Shown here in pieces: positions 36,801-50,059 of a stretch of DNA of 64,000 nucleotides. Position 1 is the first letter of the stretch. Each line of letters begins with the position of its first letter. The position numbers and the translations under genes were made by a program. Origin of the DNA: Alnus glutinosa (taxonomy: Eukaryota; Streptophyta; Magnoliopsida; Fagales; Betulaceae); NCBI RefSeq assembly GCF_958979055.1, contig NC_084886.1, positions 2,003,001 through 2,067,000 on the forward strand. Direction: 5' to 3'. The notes under the pieces were generated by a model. It made no database searches and was not told the origin of the DNA. It saw only the letters and a program-made list of their open reading frames with translations.

Positions 36801-39728
36801 TGATTTTCTTCTAATCTGTCAAAGATTAAGAAATCATGCTTATGATAATTAGATTAGTCACATGATGCAATTTCTCATCTCATACACTTGGTAATGAGTT
36901 TCTTGCAGTTTTGGTTCCAGTAATAACTTCTGGCACATGACATGATCTATTATCATATAACATGAAACTAATCAACCAATTAATGCATATGGATGCAAAC
37001 CATTTTCTAGAATTTACTCTAATGTTAATTGCACATAGCTAATTTCCATTACTTCCAGTTTAACGTAAATTTGATGTGAATATTGTATGAAGTTCTCTGT
37101 TTATATTCTCTGTGAAGTGATATACATTGAATCATGTTCTATTTCTTGTTGGTATGCACTATAGTTGGAGAAATCAAGCAGCATTCCACAATTAAAAAAC
37201 AACTGCACTGATGACTTCTGCAGGCACATACTCCGTACCTTTTACAATGTAAATCGAGTAATGAAACTAATCCGTGAAGTTTAAGATGTACATGATCAAC
37301 TTAAACACGCTCGTCAGATTTTACCTCCATCGAAGCGTCCCTGCCACTTTTGAGGACTTTGCAACAAAAATTTCCCCCTTTAGGTAGTTGTGGTTTGTAC
37401 TGCCTTTGAATGAACATACTAAACAAAAGCAAGCAGTACAAGCCCTTCTCTGGCCTGGGCAAAGCAGCAAACTCCAGAATGTCACCTGGGAAACCCCAAT
37501 GCATTGCCTAGGGCACACTACACAATAATCAAAGATCTTATATCTTGACTACACTATATATGGTACTCTCTTTTTCCTATAAAGAAGTCTTGGTTTGAAA
37601 TGACATGATGATTACCAAGAAGGCAAAAAATTTATGATTTTCTTAAGATTTCCTTAAATTGGAGGCAGTGCGCCTTTTAGTAAAAAACTTATTTGGTTTT
37701 GAAAAAATGTGTATAAAATAGGAAATTGAAGAAGTACAAACCTATATTTTAGAAAAAGGACACATATATGGGAATGCCTCAAAAAGAAGAGTAAGATATT
37801 AACATTCAAGTGGGGAATGGGCTAACAGTAAATAGAACTTACAAAAAAACAGCTTACCTGTTTTCCTTACTGGAAACACATATTGCTTGGACGTTTCAAC
37901 GCCATTTTTGGATTTAGTGACAAAGTTCCCTCATCTATGTACCAACAGAATATTTGGTTCATATATCTTATTTCTGAAAATGGATTCCAACATGTGGATG
38001 GTTCTAAAACTTTTATAACTAGTCAATCTAGTCTTAAGCAGATAAAAATTTGCTTGGTTTTTCTGCTTGGTTTACCGTTATAATCCATCCACTCACGGTG
38101 CTCATAAGTGTTAAGTTTCATATTGGTTCCTTATCAGGCGAGATTGAACTTTACAAGTAATTCTAGTGAGCTTCAATTGTAACTTTCCTTTTGGAGTAAT
38201 GGCACAGATGTGGCTAGCGCTTTCCCTAGGTCATTTCAAATGGCATCATAGCAACTTAGTAACATCATGTGGCACTAGGGCACTTCATGACATGGATCCT
38301 GACAATGACGTCAGGGATTTGAGTGTGGGAGATTGTGACAAGCTTTAATTTTAACATGACTAGTCCTTTTGAAGTGATAACACAGATATGGTTAGCGTTT
38401 TCCCTGGATCATTACAAATGTATCAGAGCAACCTAGTAACAATGCCAACTCTTTCACTAGGCCACTTATGCGATCGCCTAAGGCCTCCTAGTGGAAGAAG
38501 GCCCCAACTCAACACTTCTTGTTTAGTATGCGATTTCATAAAAGTCATGGACCGCATTTGGCTTAGTAAGTACAATAACACTCATGGATGATTGCTTTGG
38601 TATGTATGAAGGCATGTGCGTAGCCTTTTCTTTTAGCACGTGCTAAGCCTATTGACAGTGTACATATAGTAAGAAGGGAGTATTTTATTGTCATCACTAC
38701 AAGCAAACGTCATTTGACTTTTGGCACATGAGCTTCAACTCTTTTTTTTAAAAAGAAAAACTACGATTCTTATACTTTATTTTTTTCTAATATAATACTC
38801 ATGTATAGTCTTATGAACACATTTATAATTCATCCAGTATTTACAGTCCTTTTAGATTGATAACACAAATATGGCCAGTGTTTTTCCTGAGTCATTGCAG
38901 GTCAACTTTCTCAATCCATTAGCTCCAGTAGTAGCACTTCTTATCTTAGGCTTGAATGTTTTCTTGTTACTCAGTGTCTAGTCACTGATGCAACTACATT
39001 TATGATCTTCATTATCTGCTCTGAATGCATAAAGATGCTTCTTACCCATTAATTATTTACAGCTTTGCTCACTGAAGGTTTTAACCTTCAATTGGTTGTG
39101 TTTTCAACAAAAATGCTTACCTTCTCTAAAGGGTCGTTTCTTATCTCCTCTGGTTTTATGCCACTCAAATGCATATTAGTTGCATTAGGGAAAGTTTGGT
39201 TCTTACTCCAACTTGTATGTATCACTCTGTGATATGTCTGATTCAGATCTCCATAGCTAAAAATCATAAGAGAAACAAGTAACATTGTCTGGTGAAGCTT
39301 TCTCCTAGGCAGCATCCTGTACTTTTATCATGATTTTCTATACATTTATCTTTAGGGCGGGAATCACTCTTATGCAATTTCTTACCCTTTTTTTTTTTTT
39401 TTTTTGTCAAACAAAGAAGAAGTATCATTTTAAAAATTCAGTATACAAAAGAAATGTAATTTCACATACAGGAAACTTTCCTTTGTTACACTAAATATTG
39501 GTATATTATATAGTTATAATTTGGACCTTGTTCATGTGTATATTGTATAGGCAACTAATGTTTACTCCTCTCTTTGGTGCTGCAGTAACATACTTGCAGA
39601 CCAATCATGGAGGGATCACGATTTTTGGATGGACGGTTGATAGAGGTCTTATCAACACCATATTTTTTATTGAACTCACATTGGTTACTTTTTTGCTCGG
39701 AAAGACCTTGGTTTTCACTTCAAATTGA
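33881..39728 (+). CDS. DUF3537 seven-helix membrane protein, 4 exons
   Basis: The molecular function is unknown. Exons read 33881-34342, 35741-36172, 36443-36749 and 39586-39728, in phase, giving 447 aa. The N-terminal 60 residues are hydrophilic and rich in Gln, Glu and Asn. About seven hydrophobic segments follow: SALSWVAFLLIGVALPVVV, ASQACLAAVSLLCL, LLIYWALPCVILK, SVAIVSALIISWTYVSMI, LLLEFFVVTASQFVTLL, VQVVGIILCLHAATRI and TIFFIELTLVTFLLGKT. A polar loop rich in Ser, Asn and Glu separates helices 6 and 7. Published structure-based work (Benton and colleagues, 2020) placed plant DUF3537 proteins as distant relatives of animal gustatory receptor-like proteins; that is family knowledge, not something this sequence shows. 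Intron 3 is 2.8 kb and filled with repeats. The gene sits between LOX6 and CDKG, as in Arabidopsis. Confidence 0.88.
36325..36355. repeat. Short perfect hairpin in DUF3537 intron 2
   Basis: CTCCCAAGTG (36325-36334) and CACTTGGGAG (36346-36355) are perfect 10-base complements separated by 11 bases. It is probably a transposon footprint; no function is inferred. Confidence 0.6.
38166..38910. repeat. Diverged direct repeats in DUF3537 intron 3
   Basis: A module reading roughly CTTTTGGAGTAATGGCACAG, ATGTGGCTAGCGCTTTCCCT and then a TCATTNCAAATG motif recurs three times, starting near 38189, 38367 and 38848. Copies two and three are more diverged. The spacing (about 180 and 480 bases) and lack of coding suggest an old retroelement LTR or tandem remnant. 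The family is unknown. Confidence 0.5.
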
Positions 39729-40942
39729 CAATCTTCCTCGACGCCATGGCTTCTCCACATCAGCAACGAGAAATTGAACGTGGTTATTTCACATAGAAAG
39801 TTCAATTAGAAAGTCCCAACTTCCAGCCTCTGTTGCAACCTGTTAACATTCATCACAAAGTGGTTGATGCAATTAAGGTAACCTGTTCTTTATCACGACA
39901 TCGTTTCATATACCAATGGAGCCAGACAATCGGTCTTCTCACCTGTTAAGTTGCAAGCAAGAACATATACAACTCGGTACATCGCATAAGCTACTTTTGC
40001 TCCTAATTCTAGAACTACACGAACAGACTCAATTTTAAGTGAACCTAAATACATTTTGATCATGTATTATACTTTGAAATATACTTCACGTTTTAATTTT
40101 TGCCAAGCATTAAGTGGTTTTGGAAAGCGTACCAAAGTAGAACTACGAAATTGCACTTACCCATAAAGAAATGAAACCCAAAATTGGTCTTGCATTGCCC
40201 TTGTCAAAGCATCTTCGCCTAAGTTTGTAGAAGTATTCTAATGTGATATAAAATTAAAAACTATTTTTGTGCATTCAAAAGTATTTTATATTTTAATTTA
40301 TTTATTGAAGTATCTATCTTGAGAAAAGAAGAAAAAAAAAATATATACGAAAGTTCATCTTCATTTCATGAAGCTCTTGATCTCGTCTCTTTTGAAAGAG
40401 GATATATCGTCAGGCTGACGATATTTGATGACAAGGGTTGATAAATCATAAATGAAAATAGTGACTGCCAAATCCTACTAATTACAAAAGAAGAATGTCA
40501 ACATTGCAACCGAGTTCATCTTTGTAGAGGATAGACATGGACGGATGTCTCTTTACTATATGCAGATTATACAATTGCCGAGAAACAAGCAAACCTTGTA
40601 GGTCTTGAAATTTGACCACAAGTCTTGATATCTACAGCCTCAAGCCCCTCACATGAACCACCACGATGGCTTCTAGGTGCTTCACGTAAACAAACGTTAA
40701 ACCATGTCTTGTACCGCCTGTAAATTTGGTAGGATCGAACAATGGGAAGAATAACCAACAATCACACAAACAGCAGGGATTAGAAATTTACAGTAACATC
40801 AACGTGAAAAATTCCAAAAGAAAAAAGAAAACACTTCCCAAAAATCTTAGAAATTCCCTTTTCTTATATAATGATGAATTCAATTTTTAATGCCCTCATT
40901 GCACGTAACCTGCTAAACCATATCTGGCCATCTGCATTAATG

Positions 40943-40985
<43 letters not shown>

Positions 40986-42242
40986 TTATTTTATTTTATT
41001 TTGAGTTATGCTAAACCAATATCTGATCTACAACTCTTTTACAACTTGCAATTGAAGCCACATCAACAACTGAAACAATTTTAACACCCTAACACCCTCC
41101 AATCACAAGCTAACGCGTAAGCAAATATGCAAAAGAATTGTAAGAGTAGCACTTTTTTTTTCTCCGGTTGGTTGCCTGAAATACTTACAACGGTCACCAC
41201 GATAAACTTTACACTCACCGGGATAGATTCTAGATGTCTAAATTCAAACAGTCTACCAAATAAGTAACATGCTCGTTAACACTAATGCTTTAACATCACC
41301 GACCAGACAGGCTGATAGGATCAAATGGAGCAACTGCTACCAGGCCTCCACCAAATGTATGAGCAAAATGAGCCGCAGACAGGGGCAAAGCTTCCCAGCC
41401 AAGATCCTGTTTGACCTCATTGTGAACAACCATTACAATAAATGTAACATACATTTTTCTCGGCTTATACCAACTGAATCTCCTTTATTTGTATAGTGAA
41501 TGGAAAGTGGACACTTCCATTATTTTCCCCATCTCCAGGAAGCCCACTGCTTCCAGCCGTGCCTATCAATTATACAGAAAGGACACCTCTAAACAAATTA
41601 TCATACAGGGTCTGACAAAGAAATCTAACGAAAATAAGTTACACACATAGGAGGGAACAAATTTTTTTGCAAAGAACAGATGGGGATCACATAAGACTTT
41701 CTTTCTACAAGGGTAGTAATAGTATTTGATAATTCCCAGCAAGGTAACCAACAGCAATCCAGTAAAAATGGACCGTTCTTTAGAATTTGTAAGGTTAGAT
41801 TGCACCTATTCAAAAACAAAAGGAAAAAACTTGCTCATGAATGATAAAATTTAAACTGTAACCTCCTGCTCCATTTACTTGTTCCACAGGTTACTAGCAT
41901 ATTTAATATTCTAAGATTTATCTGACTTACAAAATCTACAGCATTCCTAGCATTCAGACCCATACATCAACTTTTACAACAAATTGATTCGTTGAATATA
42001 ATGAATATCTATATATGTAAAGATAATATACCTCGTTGTGATGCTTACTTAATTAAGAGTATTTGTTTCTATAATTTCAAATATATCACTTACGGGGAAA
42101 AATACTTAGAAATCGATTATTTGGTGCAAAAAGCTATTCAGTGGGAGCTTGATTATTCCGTACGCCTAAAGACTGCTGCAGTGTCAATCCCATCATGATC
42201 ATTTATCAAAAGATAAAAATGCAACACTTGTGAAGATAGAAT

Positions 42243-42303
<61 letters not shown>

Positions 42304-44320
42304 ATGTTATGTTTTGCATCAAATTCTGAACAGAATCTCTCTCAATTCTTTGACCTTCCTTTCATTCAACTACTTGAACCAATTGAAAAAAAAAAAAACG
42401 CTTGATATTGATATAACACGTTATAATAAACAAAGGTTTGTATTGTACCTTCAGGAAGCCAGAAGGGACACCTAATTGAAGTTCTATAAATTCCAGAGTA
42501 ACAGGTAACCTCCTCAACCTGCTTGCTTTGAGACTGCAGTGACATTTTGCAGACAAATGTCATGAAAATTTCTGGGACTAGTTAAAGCTTGAATCTTCTC
42601 ACACCATCAGTACAAAGAGAATAATAAGGTACAGAGCCAAGAATTTGTTCATTTCCATGCCTTCTAAAGGAGGTGTCAATACTATTGAGCACAGAACCAT
42701 GCTTAGGAAACAAGTAGCAAATTACAATACGGAACATCATAGCAGCAAAGGGCAACTAAATATTTAAAAACAAGCAATTTGGTATCACCTAATAACACAA
42801 AATTTTCACCTAATCTAGCGTGATGAAACATGAATTTGCCAGGACAATTAAAACAAAACAGGATTGCAAATAGAGCTAACCATCACTCACAACAATTGAG
42901 AAGCCCTCACGGTTTTACATACTAAATCACACCTAAGAGACCACTGATACAATGGAAATACGTTGAATAAGCTGATTCCTCGAGTAGACGAGCACGCTGT
43001 TGGTCATTTCCAAGCTCTCCATAGACTAACATGATCTCCCATAATTTAGTTTCATTTTACAGTTATGTCAGTTAAAAAATGACTAATAATGCCCTCAACC
43101 AAAATAAACTCAAGCATGTTTAGAATTTTAGTTATCTTCAACTATGTGTAGTTTGACACAGATATAGCATTTGGAGAAAAGAAAAGACAAATCTCTTGAT
43201 TTAAATCAGTAACAGCTTGCCTAATTATGTAATTCTTCCAAAAAGCACACCTTGAAAAATAAGAGTCAATGAAGACAATTTTCAAAATGTCTGAAACCTT
43301 AATCTCAAGAACGAAATCCATTATAAGAAGAAATGAAACTTAGCAACTGCACACCTTTAATGAAAGGAGCACATTGAGAACACCATACCCCCCTCCCCCA
43401 GGAAAAAGTACAGAGAGAGAGAGAGAGAGAGAGAGAGTAGTATCTGATATATTTAAGAAATACATCAAAATTATCCGGTATACATTATTGCTGCCCTAGA
43501 AACTATTCTGCAATGGGTTCATAAACAGAGACATGGATTCTAAAAACAGAACTATATCCAGGAGATCACTACATAAAAGTATTCATCTATTCCGCCACAC
43601 CACCAATAGTTTTTGCACATAGTTGAGTAATGGTAATAAACATCCACTACAGAAACTAAACCTGCACAAACCAAATAGGTGTGCAATACTCGCATCATAA
43701 GCATTAGCCCTCATGGAAAGTATAATCTTGATCCTCGAAAACATTCCATAGACATCAAATGAATGAATTACCTTCATAAGTATTATGGTTACTCTCAGTT
43801 TCTTCGTCAATGGAAAGCAAAGAGCATCCCCTCCACTTCACACCAACCAACCGTCTCTTGCAAACACAATGTGACAATTAAAAAAAAAAGGTAGAACTGA
43901 TAGTTGGCAGAAAATCCATACTGCTCTAATCTTCAAAACCAAATTTAAAAAGAACTGTTTACAATGTACCAAAGAGGATAGATATGTTACATACACAAGT
44001 TTCAACTGAAACTTTTTTTTCTTTTTTTTTCTAGAGGAAAGCCAATTATGCCACACCTTGCAGTGCAAGCAACGATGAGGCAAAGCTGGAGAACATAGTT
44101 AACCTGCAATAAATCCGGTTGACAGCAAGAGGCAAATAATACAAGTCTCCGCCCAAATCACTGACAAATAGTGCCTGCTAAAAAACAGCACGAATGATCT
44201 TCCGACAAACAGTATTTGTAACTTCGTTTCAATGCACGTCTCTCACCTCAACCATGTCACTAGTCAGTTTTGTGCAAACCAAAATCATGGAGATCAGGCC
44301 ACTATGCAGATTTGTTACCC
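39729..44320. other. Convergent intergenic region between DUF3537 and CDKG
   Basis: The region holds the 3' ends of two converging genes. No coding exon is recognised on either strand. It contains a (TA)n tract (about 40944-40981), a (GA)n tract of about 56 bases (42246-42302), a shorter (GA)n (about 43416-43437) and AT-rich sequence. Part of 41250-44320 could be spliced 3' untranslated sequence of the kinase. A 64-codon minus-strand frame at 40567-40761 looks protein-like but matches nothing I know. Confidence 0.4.
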
Positions 44321-47300
44321 TTAGCCAAGCACACCACCAGTGCCCAAATTCCCTTGCAACTCCTTTCTACGCTGCTCTTCCAAAGGATCAGGACTCTTCA
44401 TTATTCTCCGCATACGCCTGGTTACAACATGAAAGAAACACAATTAATTATAACTATTGCATGACAAAAGATAATGCAATCAGAATTCATACCACTGGCT
44501 ATTTCTTGTTTATAGGGCCAAGTACCTGTCTTGAGCATGTTGCGCAGGAAAAGTAGGCATAAACTCTTTTGACTTGGGAAGAGGAACCTCACGGAACCAT
44601 TCATGATTAAGAGCAGCTTCAGCTGTAATTCGCTGCACCCATCATAACAAGTCTTAAATAAGTCACTATGCCAGTAATATCAAACTTAGGCAATGCATTT
44701 AAGAGTAGTAACTTACTTTCTCAGGGTCATAAGTTAGAAGTTTGTTCAACAAGTCAAATCCAGAATCAGAGAGAACAGGAGATCCAGTGAATGATGTAGC
44801 TGGGAATTTCTTACGCAATAGGTTATACCTGAAATGAACATATAAATGGTTAATAAAAACATGTGAACTGTGCAACTGAAAATGTCACCATAGAAGGCCT
44901 GATAGCCAGACTAGAACCACCAAAAGCTGGAAGCCTGGGAAAACAGTGACAAAAATAAGAACAGCATAATCAGGGTAAAAGGTAGAAATTAGATAATAGA
45001 TCATTTTTAATACTTACTGATGCTTGACAAAGTTGATCTTGACCCCAGGCAACTTGGAGAACCCAGGCCAAATCGCCTCATTTGGTGTGCCAAGAATCCT
45101 AAAAATCTGCAACCATTTAATGTATAAGTGATGAAGTCATGATAAAAACCTAACAGATAAAAGAGTCAAAAGTGATCAAGGACAAACAGAATTAGTCTAA
45201 TTTACCTTGTCAAGTTGGTCAAATTCAGTTTTCCCATTGAATAGTGGTTCCTTTGATAGTAATTCAGCCATGATGCAACCCAGCGACCACATGTCAATTG
45301 CTGTGGAATATTGTTTTGCTCCCAATAGGAGTTCAGGCGCCCTGCAAAACAGACAGAAGAATATTTTACTACTTGATCTTTAAAGCCAAAGATGTGTAGA
45401 GAGAGGATGGTCAGGGAGAAATACATCAATTAAGGGAGAAAATAAATAAATGAAACAGAGCCATCTGAAGACAAAAAAAAAAACAAGGCATACAGATATA
45501 ACCAGTTGTTAGTCTACCAAATTATGCCTGACATGATTAACATGCAGTTATTTTTTTGGCAAAAGAACACCAGAAATCTCAAGTAACAAAACTAAAGCAC
45601 AAAGTTTTGTGCCCATTAAGTTTTCAGAGATAATCATGTGTTGAACAATCAACTATTTTTTTATATATAAGTGAACAACAAACAAATAGATGAAGCTACA
45701 AAATCAAATTTAGAATGTAACAATTTGAAATGGGGTGTATACCTCCCTCCATCTTACATTCTTGGTCATCTATGATCTATCCCATTTTGGGATGTCCCAA
45801 AATATTGTCCACTTTGCAAAATTCACGGACTTTATTTTAAAAACTTCCCTAACTAACACTTTAGTTTCTTTAAAAAGACAAGGCCTTCTTTCATTTGCTT
45901 TATTTGAGAATAAATTGAGGGTACTTGGAAATTTATACCATTTTATTTGAAATAAAATGCATTAATTAAATAATACCCTAAAGTTGGCTTTTTGAGTGTG
46001 TATGATGAACAAGAAGACCACATGCATCTTCAATGCAAAAGGAAATGGGAGGCAAACATGCTAGTGCAGCTCACCTGTACCAAAGGGTTACCACCAAATG
46101 AGTATATGGTTTCAATGGACTCCCATATTGACGAGCCAACCCAAAGTCACAAATCTTCAACTCCCCCCGATTATTCATAAGCAGATTCGATGTCTTCAAA
46201 TCCCGATGAAGCACCCAGTTACCATGAAGATACTTAACACCCTCCAAAAGCTGGAGCATTAGGCATTTCACTTCACTCTGACTAAATGGCTGCTTCATTG
46301 TCTCCATGAGTCCTTTCAGATCATGTTCCATGTACTCCATCACCATAAAGATACTATCTAGGCTACTCCCCACTACCACTTCTTTAACATCTACAATTGA
46401 TGGGTGATGAAGAGAAAGAAGAATGTTTATTTCCCTCAGAGAAGTCAATGGAAAACCTTCTTTTTCCTTCTCCATTTTTACCTTCTTCAAAGCCACAATG
46501 TCCTCAGTCTTCTTGTCTTTGGCTCTATATACAACACCATAAGTGCCTTCATCTATTCTGTTAAGTCTCTCAAACTCATCAACACTTCTACAACCCTGAA
46601 GCATGTTTAAGCTTCTTTGTGGAGGCGCTGCAGGTTCTGGTTCTGGTGTCTGGCGAGAATCATCTTCATCCCCTGAATCAGTATCTGACCGGCTACCACT
46701 ACTACAATTTTTATCACGTTCATCATCAGTCTCCATGTAGTCATCCTTTTCTGAATCACCACCGGCGTTATCATCCTGACTCAAAGACCTACCACGGGTG
46801 ACTAGTTCATCAGATTCAGATGATTTAGCTCTAGATCTTTCAGAGCCTTCTCTCTTGAGCTCCCCCAGCTCTGGACTCAAAGACTTGTTGAGCACCCTGG
46901 CCCCCAATGACTCCGCTGGAGGCAATTTCCTTCTCCTTTTATGAACTTCCTCATCATCTACAATTTCACCTTCGTCAATGGGAGAGTTATTCCCAGCTGC
47001 CCATCTTGAAGATGATATATTCCGGGTAGGAACATAATCATCATCTTCCAGCTGCTCTGCTTCCTGATCATTATTAACCCACCGCTGCTTTGGTGATCCA
47101 GGAGACAACTCTACTGGAGACTCCGCCACAACATGCCCCCCTGACCCAGGTCCCAAAGGAGGCTTAAATGGCAATGCAGATCGCAGCAAATTCTCATCTT
47201 TACTATTGTTAACCGGAGATAGTTGCACACTAGCATCTGGAACAACATTAGGTGACCGACGGTATCCCTTAGGCAATGCCGGGGGAGGAGGAAGAGCTGT

Positions 47301-47831
47301 CACTGTTGTTGACAGCCTACTTCTAGAATTATTGACTTCCTTGTCATCTCTATCCCAGATTATAGGCGAAAACTTCCTCTTCCTCTCGGGAGGTGGTGAT
47401 TGAACCCCATTATCCATCGCCTTCGAAACATTGGGATCCTTTACCTGCGATTCAGATTCAATAGCATCGTCAGACTCACTTGACAACTCACCCGGTTCCC
47501 TATCAACGGCCCTGGCCACAAACCCACATCGCTTGGGCCCGCGAACAACACCACTACCACCACCTCCGCTGCTGCCCGAATCACTCTTACTTGAAGCTGA
47601 TCTATACCCACCATTCATCACTTCCCTCTCCTTAATATCCTTCTGTCTAATCCTACCCCTATCTCTTACATCCTGAACTCGGCCCCTTTCAATGTCCCGT
47701 ACACCATTAGTGTTCCTAATTCGATCATACTCTTCCTTGGCATTAGAAAAATCCCTCCTTGACAATTCAAAGTTGGACTCGTGGTCTCTGAACTCGTTTT
47801 CGCGATAACCCCCATGCCTCCCAGCCGCCAT
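44321..47831 (-). CDS. CDKG2: Cyclin-dependent kinase G (CDK11-like), 6 coding exons
   Basis: This serine/threonine kinase pairs with L-type cyclins and, in Arabidopsis, affects pre-mRNA splicing, flowering and meiosis; it acts in the nucleus. Coding exons in transcript order are 47831-46075, 45341-45206, 45106-45018, 44828-44717, 44632-44526 and 44417-44321, in phase, 765 aa (Arabidopsis CDKG2 is about 752). The first about 415 residues are charged and low-complexity, with Arg/Asp-rich and Ser-rich runs and acidic patches, resembling SR-type nuclear proteins. The kinase domain shows GTYG (429-432), the catalytic Lys in VALKK (449), the cyclin-binding helix PLTSLRE (461-467, the plant form of PITSLRE), HRDLK (542-546), DFG (562-564), the T-loop Thr577 in the PYTHLVVT stretch, then APELLLG. 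Exon 1 holds 76 percent of the coding sequence. The Met at residue 410 (MLQGC), just before the kinase domain, could allow a short form as in animal CDK11, but this is speculative. Confidence 0.94.
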
Positions 47832-48390
47832 ATTTAATTATATCTATATATAAAAAGAAATATAACTCCACAAAAAATAAGATACCAATCCCAATTCAAC
47901 CACTGTAAAACCCTGACCCAAAATCGCCAAATCAATCGCACAAAAATTCCCCCAAATTTTTTTTACTAGAATAAAAAAAAAAAACAAGAAATTACAAGGC
48001 CAAACCCTAAATCCAAACAAACTAAATCCAAAAACAAAACGAGATTCAAATGATACAAGAAAGCAGTGAAGGAATTACTTGCAGACCTTCGATTTTCGCG
48101 TTATTCAGCTCCAAATTCCCTCGGATTATAGAAGATCAGAAAAATAGGGTTCAGAATCAAAACCCTAGAAACAAAGAGAAACCCTAGAAATTAGGATACC
48201 TGAGGGATAATCGTCGATCTCCCATGCGAAATAAGGGTTTGTGAGAGATCGATACAGCTAAACAATGAGCGATAGCGAGAGAGACAAAAGGCGGCGAGCG
48301 CTTCTTCAAGAGAGAGAGATCCCTCAATCGAAAGAGAGTGAGATGGCCTTGAGTTCGCGAAAGGGTGGCTCTCAATTTCTATATGTAAAA
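47832..48390 (-). promoter_or_regulatory. CDKG 5' leader with probable leader intron
   Basis: The region upstream of the kinase start, read on the minus strand, contains CT-rich leader-type sequence (about 48290-48330) and a good splice donor, CCCTCAG followed by GTATCC, with the exon ending at 48200. An intron within the 5' untranslated region is likely, since this family often has one. The acceptor could not be fixed. GAGA/TCTC repeats typical of plant core promoters lie near 48300. Confidence 0.4.
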
Positions 48391-49004
48391 TAATGTGATG
48401 GAATGATGGATGGGTGAAATATCGGGACGGGGCCGGGTGGCTTTCCCGAATATCATTGGGGCCCCCGGTGTCTTTTGCAGCATGCTTGGGCTTAACTACG
48501 GCCCGACCCTATTACACTGCCATAGGGTATGTGACTTCGTCCAAATTACGCTTTTAGCCCCAGGCGTGTGATAGGCCAACAATTTGATGTCTACGGACGG
48601 TATGGCCAAGTTTGGAAATTTTGGCTAGAAGATAAAAGTCACGCCGATGAGATCCCCTCTAATTGAAAATGGGATATCAATGAAGGTTGTGGCACATCTA
48701 ATGTTTTATATGGAGTTAATATTAATATGTCTTTTAAAAATTTAAATAATATAAAATTATGTATACTATTAAATATATCAATTTTAAATTGTAATCATAA
48801 AATAAATATTATTAATTTCATTTAAAATTAAGATGATCCTATTCTAGGTGGTTGTAGCAAGTTGGAATTGCTCGATAGTCGCCGATGAGAGTAAGAGTGC
48901 AAGTGTGAGGCCCATCCATACATGATGCAGAGTGAGTTCATCTGTCCCGAGCATGTGAGTCTCATATTTGCCTTTTTGCGTTAAATTGTAAGTAATTATT
49001 TTAT
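48391..49004. other. CDKG upstream spacer
   Basis: No coding region is seen. The proximal 100 bases would be promoter of the minus-strand kinase gene; the remainder is AT-rich and ends at the hAT-like element that begins at 49005. Confidence 0.4.
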
Positions 49005-49870
49005 TAGAGGTGTACAAGCGGGATGATTATTAACAACTAATAACCGATAACTGCTAATAACCGCCAACAACTGCTAACCGGATAACCAGAAAACAAAAAA
49101 TAACTGCAATCGGATAACTAGGTACCCCGGTTGCGATTACCAGTTATAAGGTTTTAAGAAACCGGTTAATAACCGAATAACCGGTAACCCGTTTATGTAT
49201 ATATATATATATATATATATTATAGATGGGCCTCAAACTCAACCTTTAAATTCAACTAATGAATCATCTTAAGTTTTTTAATATGAAGGTTTGGTTTTTT
49301 TTTAAGTTGTCATTATATTTTAATTACAATACAATTGTCATTATATTTTATAATATTTATTTGTTTGATTTTCTTTGCAATCATTTTATTTAATCTATGG
49401 ACTTAATTGTGAGTTTGTTGAGATGAATTAATGATGAATGGTAAATGAAATTATGCAAATCCAGTAATATTTACTATTAAGAAATGCTAGAGGTACCAAA
49501 TCTTTTACTAAAAGATGAGTACCATGATGTAAAGCTTATTTATTGGTACCCGTAGCATTTATTTTTATTAATTGTTTTGATCATCTCCGATGAATAAGCT
49601 TCACATCATCTTGGTACTCATCTATTGATAAAAAAAATTCATACTCCTAACATTTCTCTTTACTATTTAGCATTGAATATTGAATTGTTGGATATTGGAT
49701 TAAAAAAAACTCAACAATGTATGAAAACTGGTTACCCGATTAATAACCGATTTTTAATAACGGAGGGTTGGTAATACCGGTTACAGTTGCGGTTATTTAA
49801 ATAGAATAACCGATATCCCGATTGCGATCATGAGAAAATAACTGCAACTATAACCAATTGCACACCCCTA
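49005..49870. mobile_element. Non-autonomous hAT-like element, family C copy 2
   Basis: The left end TAGAGGTGTACAAGCGG and the reverse of the right end TAGGGGTGTGCAATTGG match the TAGGGGTGTGCAA style of plant hAT ends. The flanking 8-bp sequences TATTTTAT (48997-49004) and CATTTTAC (49871-49878) match at 6 of 8 positions, the TSD length expected for hAT. Subterminal regions carry many AATAACCG and CGGTTAT motifs in both orientations, as is common for hAT transposase binding sites. There is no transposase frame. Confidence 0.65.
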
Positions 49871-50059
49871 CATTTTACCAATGATTTTGAGAGATTCCAA
49901 TCCAAATCACAGTCGTTATTTCTATATGATTCAAAAAAATAAATAATAACATTGAATTTTGATAAAATTGGGGGACTTGACTGGTACGATTAAAACTTTT
50001 GGTTAACTAATTGATCGCTAAATGTTAATGGGGTATTCCTCCTCTTACTTGTTTATTTG

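Noticed and set aside
40567..40761. 64-codon minus-strand frame in the convergent intergenic region
   Set aside because: The composition looks protein-like, but no family is recognised and no splice or promoter signal supports it.
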